Source of the DNA: Eutreptiella sp. 'Long Island Sound 2002'
Lineage: Eukaryota; Euglenozoa; Euglenophyceae; Eutreptiales; Eutreptiaceae
DNA: 64,000 bases
Direction of reading: 5' to 3'
NCBI GenBank assembly: GCA_964036045.1
Contig: OZ038378.1
Location: forward strand, 139,530,765 to 139,594,764
Every line of letters begins with the position of its first letter. Position 1 is the stretch's first letter. Positions 11,172 to 20,338 of the stretch are shown here, piece after piece. The notes under the pieces were generated by a model. That model did no database searches. It was not told the origin of the DNA and was given only the letters and a program-made list of their open reading frames with translations. The position numbers and the translations under genes were made by a program.

Positions 11172-14100
11172 CAATAAAGCGTGCATTGTGAGTCCCTACT
11201 CCAACCCGAGAGGCCACGCAGCAGAGCGTAGATTTTGCGTCTCTAACGCCAACTCGAGAGGCCACGCAACAAAGCGTGGATTGTGAGTCCCTAACCCCAA
11301 CTCGAGAGGCCACACAACAAAGCGTGGATTGTGACTCCCTCACCCCAACTTGAGGGGCCACACAACAAAGCATGGATTGTGAGTCCACAACCCCAACTCG
11401 GGAGGCCAAGCAACAAAGCGTGGATTGTTAGTCCCTAACCCCAACTTGAGGGGCCACGCAAAAAAGCGCAGATTGTGAGTGGCAACACAACAAAGCGTGG
11501 ATTGTGAGTCCCCAACCCCAACACGAGAGGCCACACAACAAACAAGAATTTTGAGTCCCTAACCCCAACTCGAGGAGCCACGCAACAATGCGTGGATGGT
11601 GAGTCCCGAACCCCTACTTAAGGGGCCACGCAACAAAGCGTGCATTGAGAGTCCCCAACTCGAGAGGCCAGGCAACAAAAAGTGGATTGTGAGTCTCTAA
11701 CTCCAACTCGAGAGGCCACACAACACAGGGTGAATTGTGGCTCGCTAACCCCAACTCGAGGGGCCACACGACAAAGGGCGGATTGTGACTCCCTAACCGC
11801 AACTCAAGGAGCCACACAACAAAGCGCGGGTTGTGAGTCCCTAACCACAACTTGAGGGCCCACGCAACAAAGCGTGGATTGTGATTCCCTAACCCCAACT
11901 CGAGAGGCCACCAAACAAAGCGTTGATTGTGAGTCCCTAACCCCAACTCGAGGGGCCACACAACGATGCGTGGATTGTGAGTCCCTAACGCCAACCCGAG
12001 GGGCCACGCAACAAAGCTTGGATTGAGAGTCCCTAACCCCAACTCGAGAGGCCACGCAAAAAAGCGTGGATTCTGAGTCCCTAACGCCAACTCGAGGGGC
12101 CACACAACAAAGCGCGGATTGTGACTCCCTAACCCCAACTCAAGGGGCCACACAACAAAGCGTGGATTGTGAGTCCCTAACCCCGACTCGAGGGGCCACA
12201 CCACAAAGCGTGGATTGTGAGTCCCCAACCCCAACTCGAGAGGCCACGCAACAAAACCTGCATTGTGAGTCCCTAACCCGAACTCGAGGGGCCACACAAC
12301 AAGGCGTGCATTGTGAGTCCCGAACACCAAGTCGAGGAGCCACGCAACAAAGCGCGGATTGTGAGTCTCCAACCCCAACTCGAGAGGCCACACAACAAAG
12401 CGTGGATTGTGGGTGCCCAACGCCAACTCGAGAGGCCACCAAACAAAGCGTGGATTGTGAGTCCCTATCCCCAACTCAAGGAGCCACACAACAATGCGTG
12501 CATTGTGAGTCTCTAGCCCCAACTCCAGGAGCCACGCAACAAACGGTGGATTGTGAGTCCCTAACCCCAACTCGAGAGGCCACGCAACAAAGCGTGGATT
12601 TTGAGTCCCTAACCCCAAGTCGAGAGGCCACACAACAAAGCATGGATTGTGAGTCCCTAAACCCAACTCGAGGGGCCACGCAAGGAAGCGTAGATTGTGT
12701 GTCTCTGACCCCAACTCTAGGGGCCACACAACAAAGCGTGGATTGTGAGTCCCTAACCCCGACTCGAGGGGCCACGCAACAAAGCGTGGATTGTGAGTGC
12801 CTAACCCCAACTCGAGAGGCCACGCACCTCAGCGTGGTTTCTGAGTTCCCAAACCCCAACTCGAGGAGCCACACAACAAAGCGCGGATTGTGACTCCCTA
12901 TCCCAGACTCGAGAGGTCACACAACAAAGCCCGGATTGTGATTCCCTAACCCCAACTCGAGGGGCCACGCAACAAAGCGTGGATTTTGAGTCCCTAACCC
13001 GAAGTCGAGAGGCCACACAACAAAGCATGGATTGTGAGTCCCTAACCCCAACTCGAGGGGCCACACAAGGAAGCGTAGATTGTGAGTCCCTGACCCCAAC
13101 TCTAGGGGCCACACAACAAAGCGTGGATTGTGAGTCCCTAACCCCGACTCGAGGGGCCACGCAACAAAGCGTGGATTGTGAGTCCCTAAACCCAACTTGA
13201 CGGGCCACGTAACAAAGTGTCGTTCGAGAGTCCCCAACCCCAATTCGAGGGGCCAGACAACAAAGCGTGGATTGTGAGTCCCCAATTCCATCTCGAGGTG
13301 CCACGCAATAAAGCGTGCATTGTGATTCCCTAACCCCAACTCGAGAGGCCACACAACAAAGCGTGGATTGTGAGTGCCTAACGCCAACTCGAGGGGCCAC
13401 GCAACAAAGCGTGGATTGTGAGTGCCTAACCCCAACTCGAGGAGCCACGCAATAAAGCGTGGTTTCTGAGTTCCCAAACCCCAACTCGAGGGGCCACACA
13501 ACAAAGCGCGGATTGTGACTCCCTATCCCCAACTCGAGGGGCCACACAACAAAGCGTGGATTGTGAGTCCCTAACCCGAACTCGAGGGGCCACGCAACAA
13601 AGCGTGGATTGTGAGTCCCCAACCCCAACTCGAGAGGCCACACAACAAAGCGTGGATTGTGAGGCCATAACCCCAACTCGAGGGGCCACACAACAAAGCG
13701 TGGATTGTGACTCCATAACCCCAACTCGAGGGGCCACACAGCAATATGTTGATTGTGAGTCCCTAACCCCAACTCGAGGGGCCACACAACAAAACGTGGA
13801 TTGTGAGTCCCCAACCCCAACACGAGAGGCCACACAACAAAGCGAGGACTGTGAGTCCCTAACCCCAACCCGAGGGGCCACCCAAGAAAGCGTGGATTGT
13901 GAGTCCCTAACGCCAACTCGAGAGGCCACGCAAAAAAGCGTGGATTGTGAGTCCCTAACCCCAACTCGAGAGGCCACACAACAAGGCGTGGATTGTGAGT
14001 CCCTAACCCCAAGTCGAGGGGCTACACAACAAAGCGCGGATTGTGACTCCTTCACCCCAACTCGAGGGGCCACACAACAAAGCGTGAATTGTGAGTCCCT

Positions 14101-15605
14101 AACCCTAACACAAGGGGCCACAGAACAATGCCTGGATGGTGAGTCCCGAACCCCTACTTGAGGGGCCACGCAACAAAGCGATGATTTTGAGTCCCTAACC
14201 CCAAGTCGAGGGGCCACCCAAGAAAGCGTGGATTGGGTGTCCATAACCCCAGCTCGAGGGGGCACACAACAAAGCGTGGATTGTGAGTCCCTAACTGCAA
14301 CTCGATAGGCCACACAACAAAGCGTGGATTGTGAGTCCCCAACCCCAACTTGAGAGGCCATGCAACAAAGCGTGGATTGTGAGTCCCTAACCCAAACTCG
14401 AGGGGCCACGCAAAGAAGCGTAGATTGTGAGTCCCTCACACCAACTCGAGGGGCAACACAACAAAGCGTGGATTGTGAGACCCCGGCCCCAACACGAGAG
14501 GCCACACAGCAAACGTGGATCGTGAGACCCTAACCTCAACTCTAGGAGCCACACAAAAAAGCGTGGATGGTGAGTCCCGACCTCCTACTTAAGGGGCCAC
14601 GCAACAAAGAGTGGATTGAGAGTCCCCAACCCCAACTCGAGAGGCCACGCAACAAAGCGTGGATTGTGAGTATCTAACCCCAACTCGAGAGGCCACGCAA
14701 CAAAGCGTGGATTCTGAGTCCATAACCCCACCTAGAGGGGCCACCAAACAAAGCGTGGATTGTGAGTCCCTAACCCCAACTCAAGGGGCCACGCAACAAA
14801 GCTTGGATTGAGAGTCCCTAACCCCAACTCGAGAGGCCACGCAAAAAAGCGTGGATTCTGAGTCCCTAACGCCAACTCGAGGGGACACACAACAAAGCGC
14901 GGATTGTTACTCCCTAACCCCAACTCGAGGGGCCACACAACAAAGCGTGGATTGTGAGTCCCTCACCCCAACCCGAGAGGCCACGCATCAAACTCGCGGA
15001 TTGTGATTTTCCAACCCCAACTCCAGAGGCCACATGGCAGAGCGTGGATTGTGAGTCCCCAACCCCAACTCGAGAGGCCACACAACAAAGCGTGGATGGT
15101 GGTTCCCTAACCCCAACTCGAGGGGCCAAACAACAATGCGTGCATTGTGAGTCTCTAGCCCCAACTCCAGGAGCCACACAACAAAGCGTGGATTCTGAGT
15201 CCCTAACCCCAACCTTCGGAACCACCCAACAAAGCGTGGATTGTGAGTCCCCAACCCCAACTCGAGAGGCCACACAACAAAGCATGGATTGTGAGTCCCT
15301 AACCCCAACTCGAGGGGCCACGCAAAGAAGCGTAGATTGTGAGTCCCTTACCCAAACTCGAGGGGGCACGCAAAAAAGTGTGGATTGTGAGTCTCTAACC
15401 CCAAATCTAGAGGCCACGCAACAAAGCGTGGACCGTGAGTCCCTAACCCCAACTTGACGGGCCAGGTAACAAACTTTGGATTGAGAGTCCCCAACCCCAA
15501 CTCAAGGGACCACACAACAAAGCGTGGATTGTGAGTCCCTAAGCCCTTCTCGAGGTGCCAGGCATTCAAGCGTAGATTGTGAGTCCCTCTCGAGGGGCAA
15601 CACAA

Positions 15606-15610
15606 CAAAG
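15606..15610. other. Target-site duplication CAAAG, left copy
   Basis: CAAAG directly before the 5' LTR matches CAAAG at 26751-26755 directly after the 3' LTR. CAAAG is part of the satellite unit (CAACAAAGCGTGG), so the site is a normal unit. Confidence 0.9.
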
Positions 15611-16396
15611 AGTAAGAAAAAGTGCTTTTCCATTGCTTTGAGGCATACTCTAGTTGTATTAGAGATGCACTGAGCATCCAGGCATTTCTATCTTAGTATT
15701 GGTCCCACCAAAAGTGGTGATAACACATTTTGACCTATGGAACCAAACACCCAATCAGGATATGGAGTGGACCCCTTAATCCCCTTTCAATGTGAGGCAA
15801 ATCATATTTTCCTGAGTTGACTGAGCACTGACATATCCAGGGCAGAGCCTATGAATTTATCTATGTTTTTCCATGAATTCTTGGCTATCCTAATGGTATG
15901 CACCCTAGGGGGCTGGGCACCACTTTTTGAGAGGTCCTGGGTTCAATTCCTGGTCAGCCTAGCTAAGTAGGAAGATCCCATGTGACATGGCAGTGACCTC
16001 ATCGCCACATGCCCTGCCACCTCAGCACATATGGGACCCAAAACAAAGAGTGCACATCTCCTGAGATGGCACTATGGAGATAGAGTGACCATGGGGCAGT
16101 TTTCCAACTCTTTTCCAAAACATTTCAGCTATCTTTGTGAATATGCATTCCGATTTGACCTGAGTTGCAATTTCTGTGAATATCCTTTCATCTTCCACTG
16201 TATACACTGCAGCCCTTCATGCTTTGATCCTGATTCTCTTCTACTTGCACACCTCTGGCTTGGGCTATCCTGGACTGACTGGATTTCAGCAAACAAAAGG
16301 TATTCATCTTCCAAAACAAGCAGCAGGAAACCCTACACCAGCAGCAAGCAGCAGGAGAGACAAAAACACAGTGTTGAAACCACTATAAACTTTTCT
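15611..16396 (+). repeat. Element 1 5' LTR
   Basis: 786-bp direct repeat of 25965-26750. It starts AGTAAGAAAAAG and ends AAACTTTTCT, so its termini are AG...CT instead of the usual TG...CA. The short inverted ends AGAAAAG and CTTTTCT are present. A TATAAA lies at 16384-16389, very close to the end and therefore of doubtful promoter value. A B-box-like GGTTCAATTCC lies at 15940-15950. Confidence 0.95.
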
Positions 16397-16407
16397 GGTA
16401 GCCAGAG
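16396..16407 (+). other. Element 1 primer-binding site (tRNA complement)
   Basis: TGGTAGCCAGAG begins at the last base of the 5' LTR. It is complementary to a tRNA 3' end of the form CUGGCUACCA. The first ten bases are the same as those beside the 5' LTR of element 2. The initiator-Met site of many elements also begins TGGTA, but the rest differs, so I cannot name the primer tRNA. Confidence 0.7.
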
Positions 16408-16496
16408 GCAGTCTGTCTCTGCGCACCGGCAGCAACCCCGCGCCGTACATCCAGTGCGCCGAGTACAGACACATATAAGCAGAAGGGCGAACGAAG

Positions 16497-18911
16497 ATGG
16501 ATACAAGGAAGGAGGACGCCAACGTGAAGACAGCGCCTGAGGCACCGGCAAGGCCAGCACCTGGCGCTGTACCTTCGGAGCCCTTACATGGGCCAGTGAA
16601 AGCGGGTGAGGACTCGCTGGATGGACTCCAGACGGCCTTCGGGGCCCTGTCAGTCGAAGAGGTGGTCTCTCAGCCTGTGAAGAGGAAGAGAGAGAGCGAG
16701 AAGGATGCTGGAGACGAAGCAGACGAAGGAGAGGAGCAAGGGCAAGACCTGACGAATGTCCCTACCTTCGAAGGCGCACCAAGCGCTTCTGGCCTCCACG
16801 CATCACCCTCTCCTTTAACCACCACACTCCCAATTCCAGACCCAGCTGCTGCAACATCCACTCCGATAACCAACCCGCCTATGGCAGAGGGCACAGGCTT
16901 TACTGGCATGCCTCCCTACCCCGCCTATGGTATGGGCCAACCTACCACTGCGCTCCCTGAGGCAACTACTGCCAGTGAGCCGGTGGCTTCCAGCTCTGCG
17001 CCGCGATGGTATGCGGCTGAATATCCCCATCCACTACCCGGTACTGGAGCCTATGTGGATGTTCCTGGATATGCACCTGGGTATGCAACCTTGAGTGGGT
17101 TGACGAGAGGACCTGAATCTCTTGGTGGCAGGAGTAGAGGATCGGTAAGATCCTCCAACAGGTCCCTGACGCGGTCGGAGATCAACGAGGTGCTCCGAGG
17201 AGCCACTTCAAAAATCGTGGGCGACCTTACTCAAGAGATCCGAGAGAAACTGGAGCCCCTGATGATCCCGCCCCAAGCGTCACCTACCACGGTGGGAATG
17301 TCACCCCACCGAGTACAGGCCAACCACCTGGCGGCAGGGTTGACAAATACCCTGGGGAGCCTGAGGAGCAGACCGATGCCGACGCCTGCAGCTATACCCA
17401 GAAGTCCTTTCGTACCGAGAACGGCACAGCCGCCCTACAGCCACGTGGCGAACTCTACGAGGGCCGAGCTGGACTGCCTGGGGCTGACAGCCTTGAGGGC
17501 AATGGTGGACGTGGAGCCTTATGGCTCTAGTGATCTAGGCGGAGACCCCTCCGATGACGAGCCGCCGTCGATGACTTCTACTTCGCCCTCGGAGGACGAT
17601 GACCCGGAGGACCCCGAGGACCCAAAGGGGAAGAAGAAGGAGAAGAAGAAGAAGAAGAACCGACGCCCTGAGGGACGCAGGTCTCAGGAGGCGAAGGCTA
17701 TTGCCACCTCCAAGATCGTGGTGAACCTGCCTGAGTTCACAGGCAAGGACCTCAGCGAGAATTTTGGCCGGTTTCTCCGATTGACCGGCCATACCCACGC
17801 TAGTGGGCGAGTCAAGTGCGATCTGCTCCTGCAGTGCTGCAAGACCAAGTACCTGGAGAAGCTGGTCAGGCAGATCGTGACTAACTCCGCCACCTTAGCC
17901 GATGTGTTGGTTGCCCTGGAGAGGCAGTACCCGACCTACGAAACCGACCTCTCCATCAGGGCCGAGATCCAGAACCTGCCCGTGCTGCCCAACAACCCGG
18001 AACCTGGCAGGGTCTCTGAGCTGTTGGCTGATCTGGATCACTGGGCTGGACGACTGACGCCCGGTTCCTACAGCAGCGACGACCTGCTGTTCTGGTTGGT
18101 GGCCAAGCTTCCTCGAGAGATATGGGACGAGTGCCGTTCGACGGCGGAGCGCAAGGCTAGATCCCTCCGCTACGAGGATCTATGCGTGCTACTCCTGGAG
18201 CTGGCGCTGGAGAAGGAGAGCGACCAGCACTTGAACAATTACCGTCCTGGAGGAGGAGGTTCTGGAGGTCATGGCAAAGGGTACCAAGGGTCCGGACCTG
18301 GGCAGGGGACTACCCCCAAACACGCCCACGCCCGTATCATGGAGAACGTGAAGGAGCTATTCTGGTGTGATGCCAGAGATGAGCAGGGCCACCTGCAACA
18401 CGCCCCTGACGGCGAGCGGCGAGACTGCTTCGTAGTCCAGGGGAAGCAGCAGGAGAAGGACACCGGCGCCAGAGCGAAGCTGCCGGATCATTACAGGTGC
18501 ACCATCACGTGTGCATTCTGCAGGAAGCGGAAGCACTACGAGGATGAGTGCTACCATAAGCAACGCCTATCGGCGAAGCTTAAGGGTGAAGATCCTGGCA
18601 AAGGCTCAGGCAAAGGTGGAGGCAAAGGCAAAGGCAACGACACCGGCAAGGGCAAGTCGAAAGGACGTGGTCAAGGGCAAGACAAGGGTCAAGGTGGAAG
18701 AGGAGGAGGCGCTAACCGCCAGCCCGACAACAAGAACAAGGACAAGAAGGAGGCAACCCCAACCCTAGTCCAGGGGGGAACTCCGAGCCCTCTGGAGGGC
18801 AGTCTGGTCCTACCACACGCTCACAAACGCAGGCCCAGCAAGAACAAGGAGCCAAGTGTGAGCATGAAGGTGGTGATGACGGCAACGCTAAGAAGAGGAG
18901 CCCTTTCATGA
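16497..18911 (+). CDS. gag: Element 1 Gag polyprotein
   Basis: 804 residues from ATG 16497, about 100 nt after the 5' LTR. Residues 1-370 are low complexity, rich in Pro, Ala and Ser. A strongly basic run (Lys/Arg, about 377-395) follows an acidic stretch and resembles a nuclear localisation signal. A helical gag/capsid-like core begins PEFTGKDLS near 412 and ends around 580. A CCHC zinc knuckle lies at C672, C675, H680, C685 (C-X2-C-X4-H-X4-C). A Gly/Lys-rich tail follows. These are the capsid and RNA-binding parts of Ty3/gypsy Gag. The frame ends at TGA 18909-18911, where the next plus frame starts at an overlapping ATGA. The protease motif downstream is in this same frame, beyond this stop. 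Confidence 0.9.
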   Translation: MDTRKEDANVKTAPEAPARPAPGAVPSEPLHGPVKAGEDSLDGLQTAFGALSVEEVVSQPVKRKRESEKDAGDEADEGEEQGQDLTNVPTFEGAPSASGLHASPSPLTTTLPIPDPAAATSTPITNPPMAEGTGFTGMPPYPAYGMGQPTTALPEATTASEPVASSSAPRWYAAEYPHPLPGTGAYVDVPGYAPGYATLSGLTRGPESLGGRSRGSVRSSNRSLTRSEINEVLRGATSKIVGDLTQEIREKLEPLMIPPQASPTTVGMSPHRVQANHLAAGLTNTLGSLRSRPMPTPAAIPRSPFVPRTAQPPYSHVANSTRAELDCLGLTALRAMVDVEPYGSSDLGGDPSDDEPPSMTSTSPSEDDDPEDPEDPKGKKKEKKKKKNRRPEGRRSQEAKAIATSKIVVNLPEFTGKDLSENFGRFLRLTGHTHASGRVKCDLLLQCCKTKYLEKLVRQIVTNSATLADVLVALERQYPTYETDLSIRAEIQNLPVLPNNPEPGRVSELLADLDHWAGRLTPGSYSSDDLLFWLVAKLPREIWDECRSTAERKARSLRYEDLCVLLLELALEKESDQHLNNYRPGGGGSGGHGKGYQGSGPGQGTTPKHAHARIMENVKELFWCDARDEQGHLQHAPDGERRDCFVVQGKQQEKDTGARAKLPDHYRCTITCAFCRKRKHYEDECYHKQRLSAKLKGEDPGKGSGKGGGKGKGNDTGKGKSKGRGQGQDKGQGGRGGGANRQPDNKNKDKKEATPTLVQGGTPSPLEGSLVLPHAHKRRPSKNKEPSVSMKVVMTATLRRGALS

Positions 18912-20269
18912 GGATGGCCCGCAAACTGCGGAACAAAGGGGTTCGAGGTGACCTGTCTCGCGGAGTTCTGACAGGGACGCTCTGGTGGCACCCAAGACCT
19001 GGTGTTTTGGGTACGTATCCGACTAGGGGGACACGAATACCTGGGGGTATTGGACACTGGCGCCACCATATCTATAGTCCCTATCTACAATCCCTGACGC
19101 TGCAAGCGCCCTACCTCCTCTACGTGGACCACGGCAGTGGCAGAGAGTCTGTGCCACTGGAGCAGTCGGAACATACCTCGAGTTACCTGAGGCTATCGAA
19201 GGAGGAGCCCTCGAACATGATGGCGGCCTCCAAAACTGAGGACTATCAACTATTGGGGGAAGGCCTAGACCAAGGTCTGAAGGAGTTGGGTTACTCCCGA
19301 GAAGACCTGAGTGTGGAGTTGTTCGCCAGCGACAAGCAGCATGTACTGGACCTTTACTGCAGCAAGGGGAAGAACTGCAGCTACGAATTTTACTGGCCCT
19401 CTTTCGGGATGGGCTACGGGAACCCCAGGTTCAGTGAACTGGGGAAGCTGCTGACCAGGGTGGCCTTGGAACGTTCCCGTATGGTCCTGTGTTCCCCCGA
19501 TTGGGGAGCCCATGGGGGCAACGAATACTGTCGAAACCTCCTGGACAGGCTGACTATCAGCTCTGTTCGGTTACCTGATGAGGCCATCTACGTGCCTCTG
19601 GGGCGTAAGATGCCTATTGGGAAACCCGGATGGGGGAGTATGCTGAGCGTGGTTGACGGAGGTCTTACCTCCTTCCCCGGGGAGGATCTTGACCCGACTC
19701 TGGTCCAGGCTATACAACGAGAAAGCGACGGACTCGCCTTGGGTGACTTGAAGGATCGCCTACGACCTCAAGATGCTGTTGAGACTACACCCGGAGGAGA
19801 TGAGTACGTCGTGACTGACACCAACACCCCGAACTCTCCCTGTCATGTACCTGTTCCTGATGGAGTCTCTGAGTGTGGACTATCTGGGCTACTTAGCTCT
19901 ATCCACTCAGATGACGAAACTGAGCACGACGCCTTCTTCGTGCAGACCTGTGTGGAGGAAGTGGAGAACGCCGAGTGCGTCGCCCCACTGAAACCCCTAC
20001 TCTCCATGAGGGTGGAAGACCCCGTGGACGAGGAGCTGGACCCTCGATCCAGGCTCAGGGAGTATGTGGATTCCAAGAGGAAGTTGGTGGCGAAAAAGCT
20101 ATGCTACGCGAAGCCTACCCGCAGCTCATGGCCACTGAAGCAAGGACATATGGGAGACCTATCCCAATTGAAGGAGGACCTCGAACAGAAGATCACCACC
20201 TGGCAAAGAGAGGTAGATCTGAAGCTCATGAAGAGCGTGTGGGGCGCCCATGTGAGGACCCCAGAGTAG
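18908..20269 (+). CDS. Element 1 middle ORF: putative methyltransferase-like module
   Basis: 453 residues in the same frame as the downstream pol. The first 55 or so residues overlap the out-of-frame protease and are probably not natural. The conserved-looking core starts with VELFAS (V136), continues to NPRF (N172-F175), PDW (P197-W199) and a VDGG motif near 248. The order of an ELFAS-like start, an NPxF motif and a following hydrophobic strand with PDW resembles Dam-type adenine methyltransferases, whose catalytic motif IV is (D/N)PP(Y/F). Here the second Pro is Arg, which would be expected to inactivate the site. I recall similar VELFAS...NPPFS modules in algal and dinoflagellate retroelement polyproteins. 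Residues 275-400 are acidic linker. The frame ends at TAG 20267-20269, the only stop before pol. Confidence 0.6.
   Translation: MRMARKLRNKGVRGDLSRGVLTGTLWWHPRPGVLGTYPTRGTRIPGGIGHWRHHIYSPYLQSLTLQAPYLLYVDHGSGRESVPLEQSEHTSSYLRLSKEEPSNMMAASKTEDYQLLGEGLDQGLKELGYSREDLSVELFASDKQHVLDLYCSKGKNCSYEFYWPSFGMGYGNPRFSELGKLLTRVALERSRMVLCSPDWGAHGGNEYCRNLLDRLTISSVRLPDEAIYVPLGRKMPIGKPGWGSMLSVVDGGLTSFPGEDLDPTLVQAIQRESDGLALGDLKDRLRPQDAVETTPGGDEYVVTDTNTPNSPCHVPVPDGVSECGLSGLLSSIHSDDETEHDAFFVQTCVEEVENAECVAPLKPLLSMRVEDPVDEELDPRSRLREYVDSKRKLVAKKLCYAKPTRSSWPLKQGHMGDLSQLKEDLEQKITTWQREVDLKLMKSVWGAHVRTPE
18972..19097 (+). pseudogene. Element 1 aspartic protease active-site segment, out of frame
   Basis: In the gag frame, between TGA 18969-18971 and TGA 19095-19097, lie 41 open codons reading into VLDTGATISIVP. 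The catalytic Asp codon is at 19053-19055. LDTGAT followed by a hydrophobic run is the hallmark of retroelement aspartic proteases, preceded here by a beta-strand-like segment. The second half of the protease is not readable in this frame. Two stops separate the segment from gag, and the next module is in another frame. The protease is therefore frameshifted and probably dead in this copy. The overlapping frame starting at 18908 reads nonsense across this stretch. Confidence 0.8.
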
Positions 20270-20338
20270 GACGACCTCTCGAAGGAATGTGTATGTGAAC
20301 CCCCTCAAGCGTGCCCATGTTGCAATCGTCCACCTGAG
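20267..20338 (+). other. In-frame TAG joining the middle ORF to pol
   Basis: The 23 codons between TAG 20267-20269 and ATG 20339 are open in the same frame and encode a short Cys-rich stretch (CVCE...CPCC). A single stop thus splits what is otherwise one frame of 1,597 codons from 18908 to 23698. The other main frames of this element end in TGA. Confidence 0.85.

Larger units (their letters stand above)
4515..15610. repeat. 48-bp satellite array, block A
   Basis: About 230 head-to-tail copies of a 48-bp unit; the consensus is well represented by 54680-54727. Recognisable parts are GTGGATTGTGAG, the core CTAACCCCAACTCGAG, and GGGGCCACACAACAAAGC. The unit is 16 codons long, and its consensus has no stop in one plus frame and two minus frames, which produces many long but meaningless reading frames. 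Copies differ mainly by point changes, with occasional small indels that shift all frames. The left boundary at about 4515 is abrupt. The right end is the integration site of element 1. The block also holds a 2.19-kb duplicated segment and three copies of a 138-bp insert. Confidence 0.97.

Noticed and set aside
4515-15610. A CRISPR array or other prokaryotic repeat-spacer system
   Set aside because: Units are contiguous with no unique spacers, and eukaryotic LTR retroelements lie within the array.
16384-16389. TATAAA near the end of the element 1 LTR as its promoter
   Set aside because: It would place the transcript start at or beyond the LTR end, leaving no R region, so it is probably chance.
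20267-20269. TAG as a sense codon in this genome
   Set aside because: Only one TAG supports it, and gag of element 2 and other frames also meet TAG where a stop fits. A single mutation is simpler.
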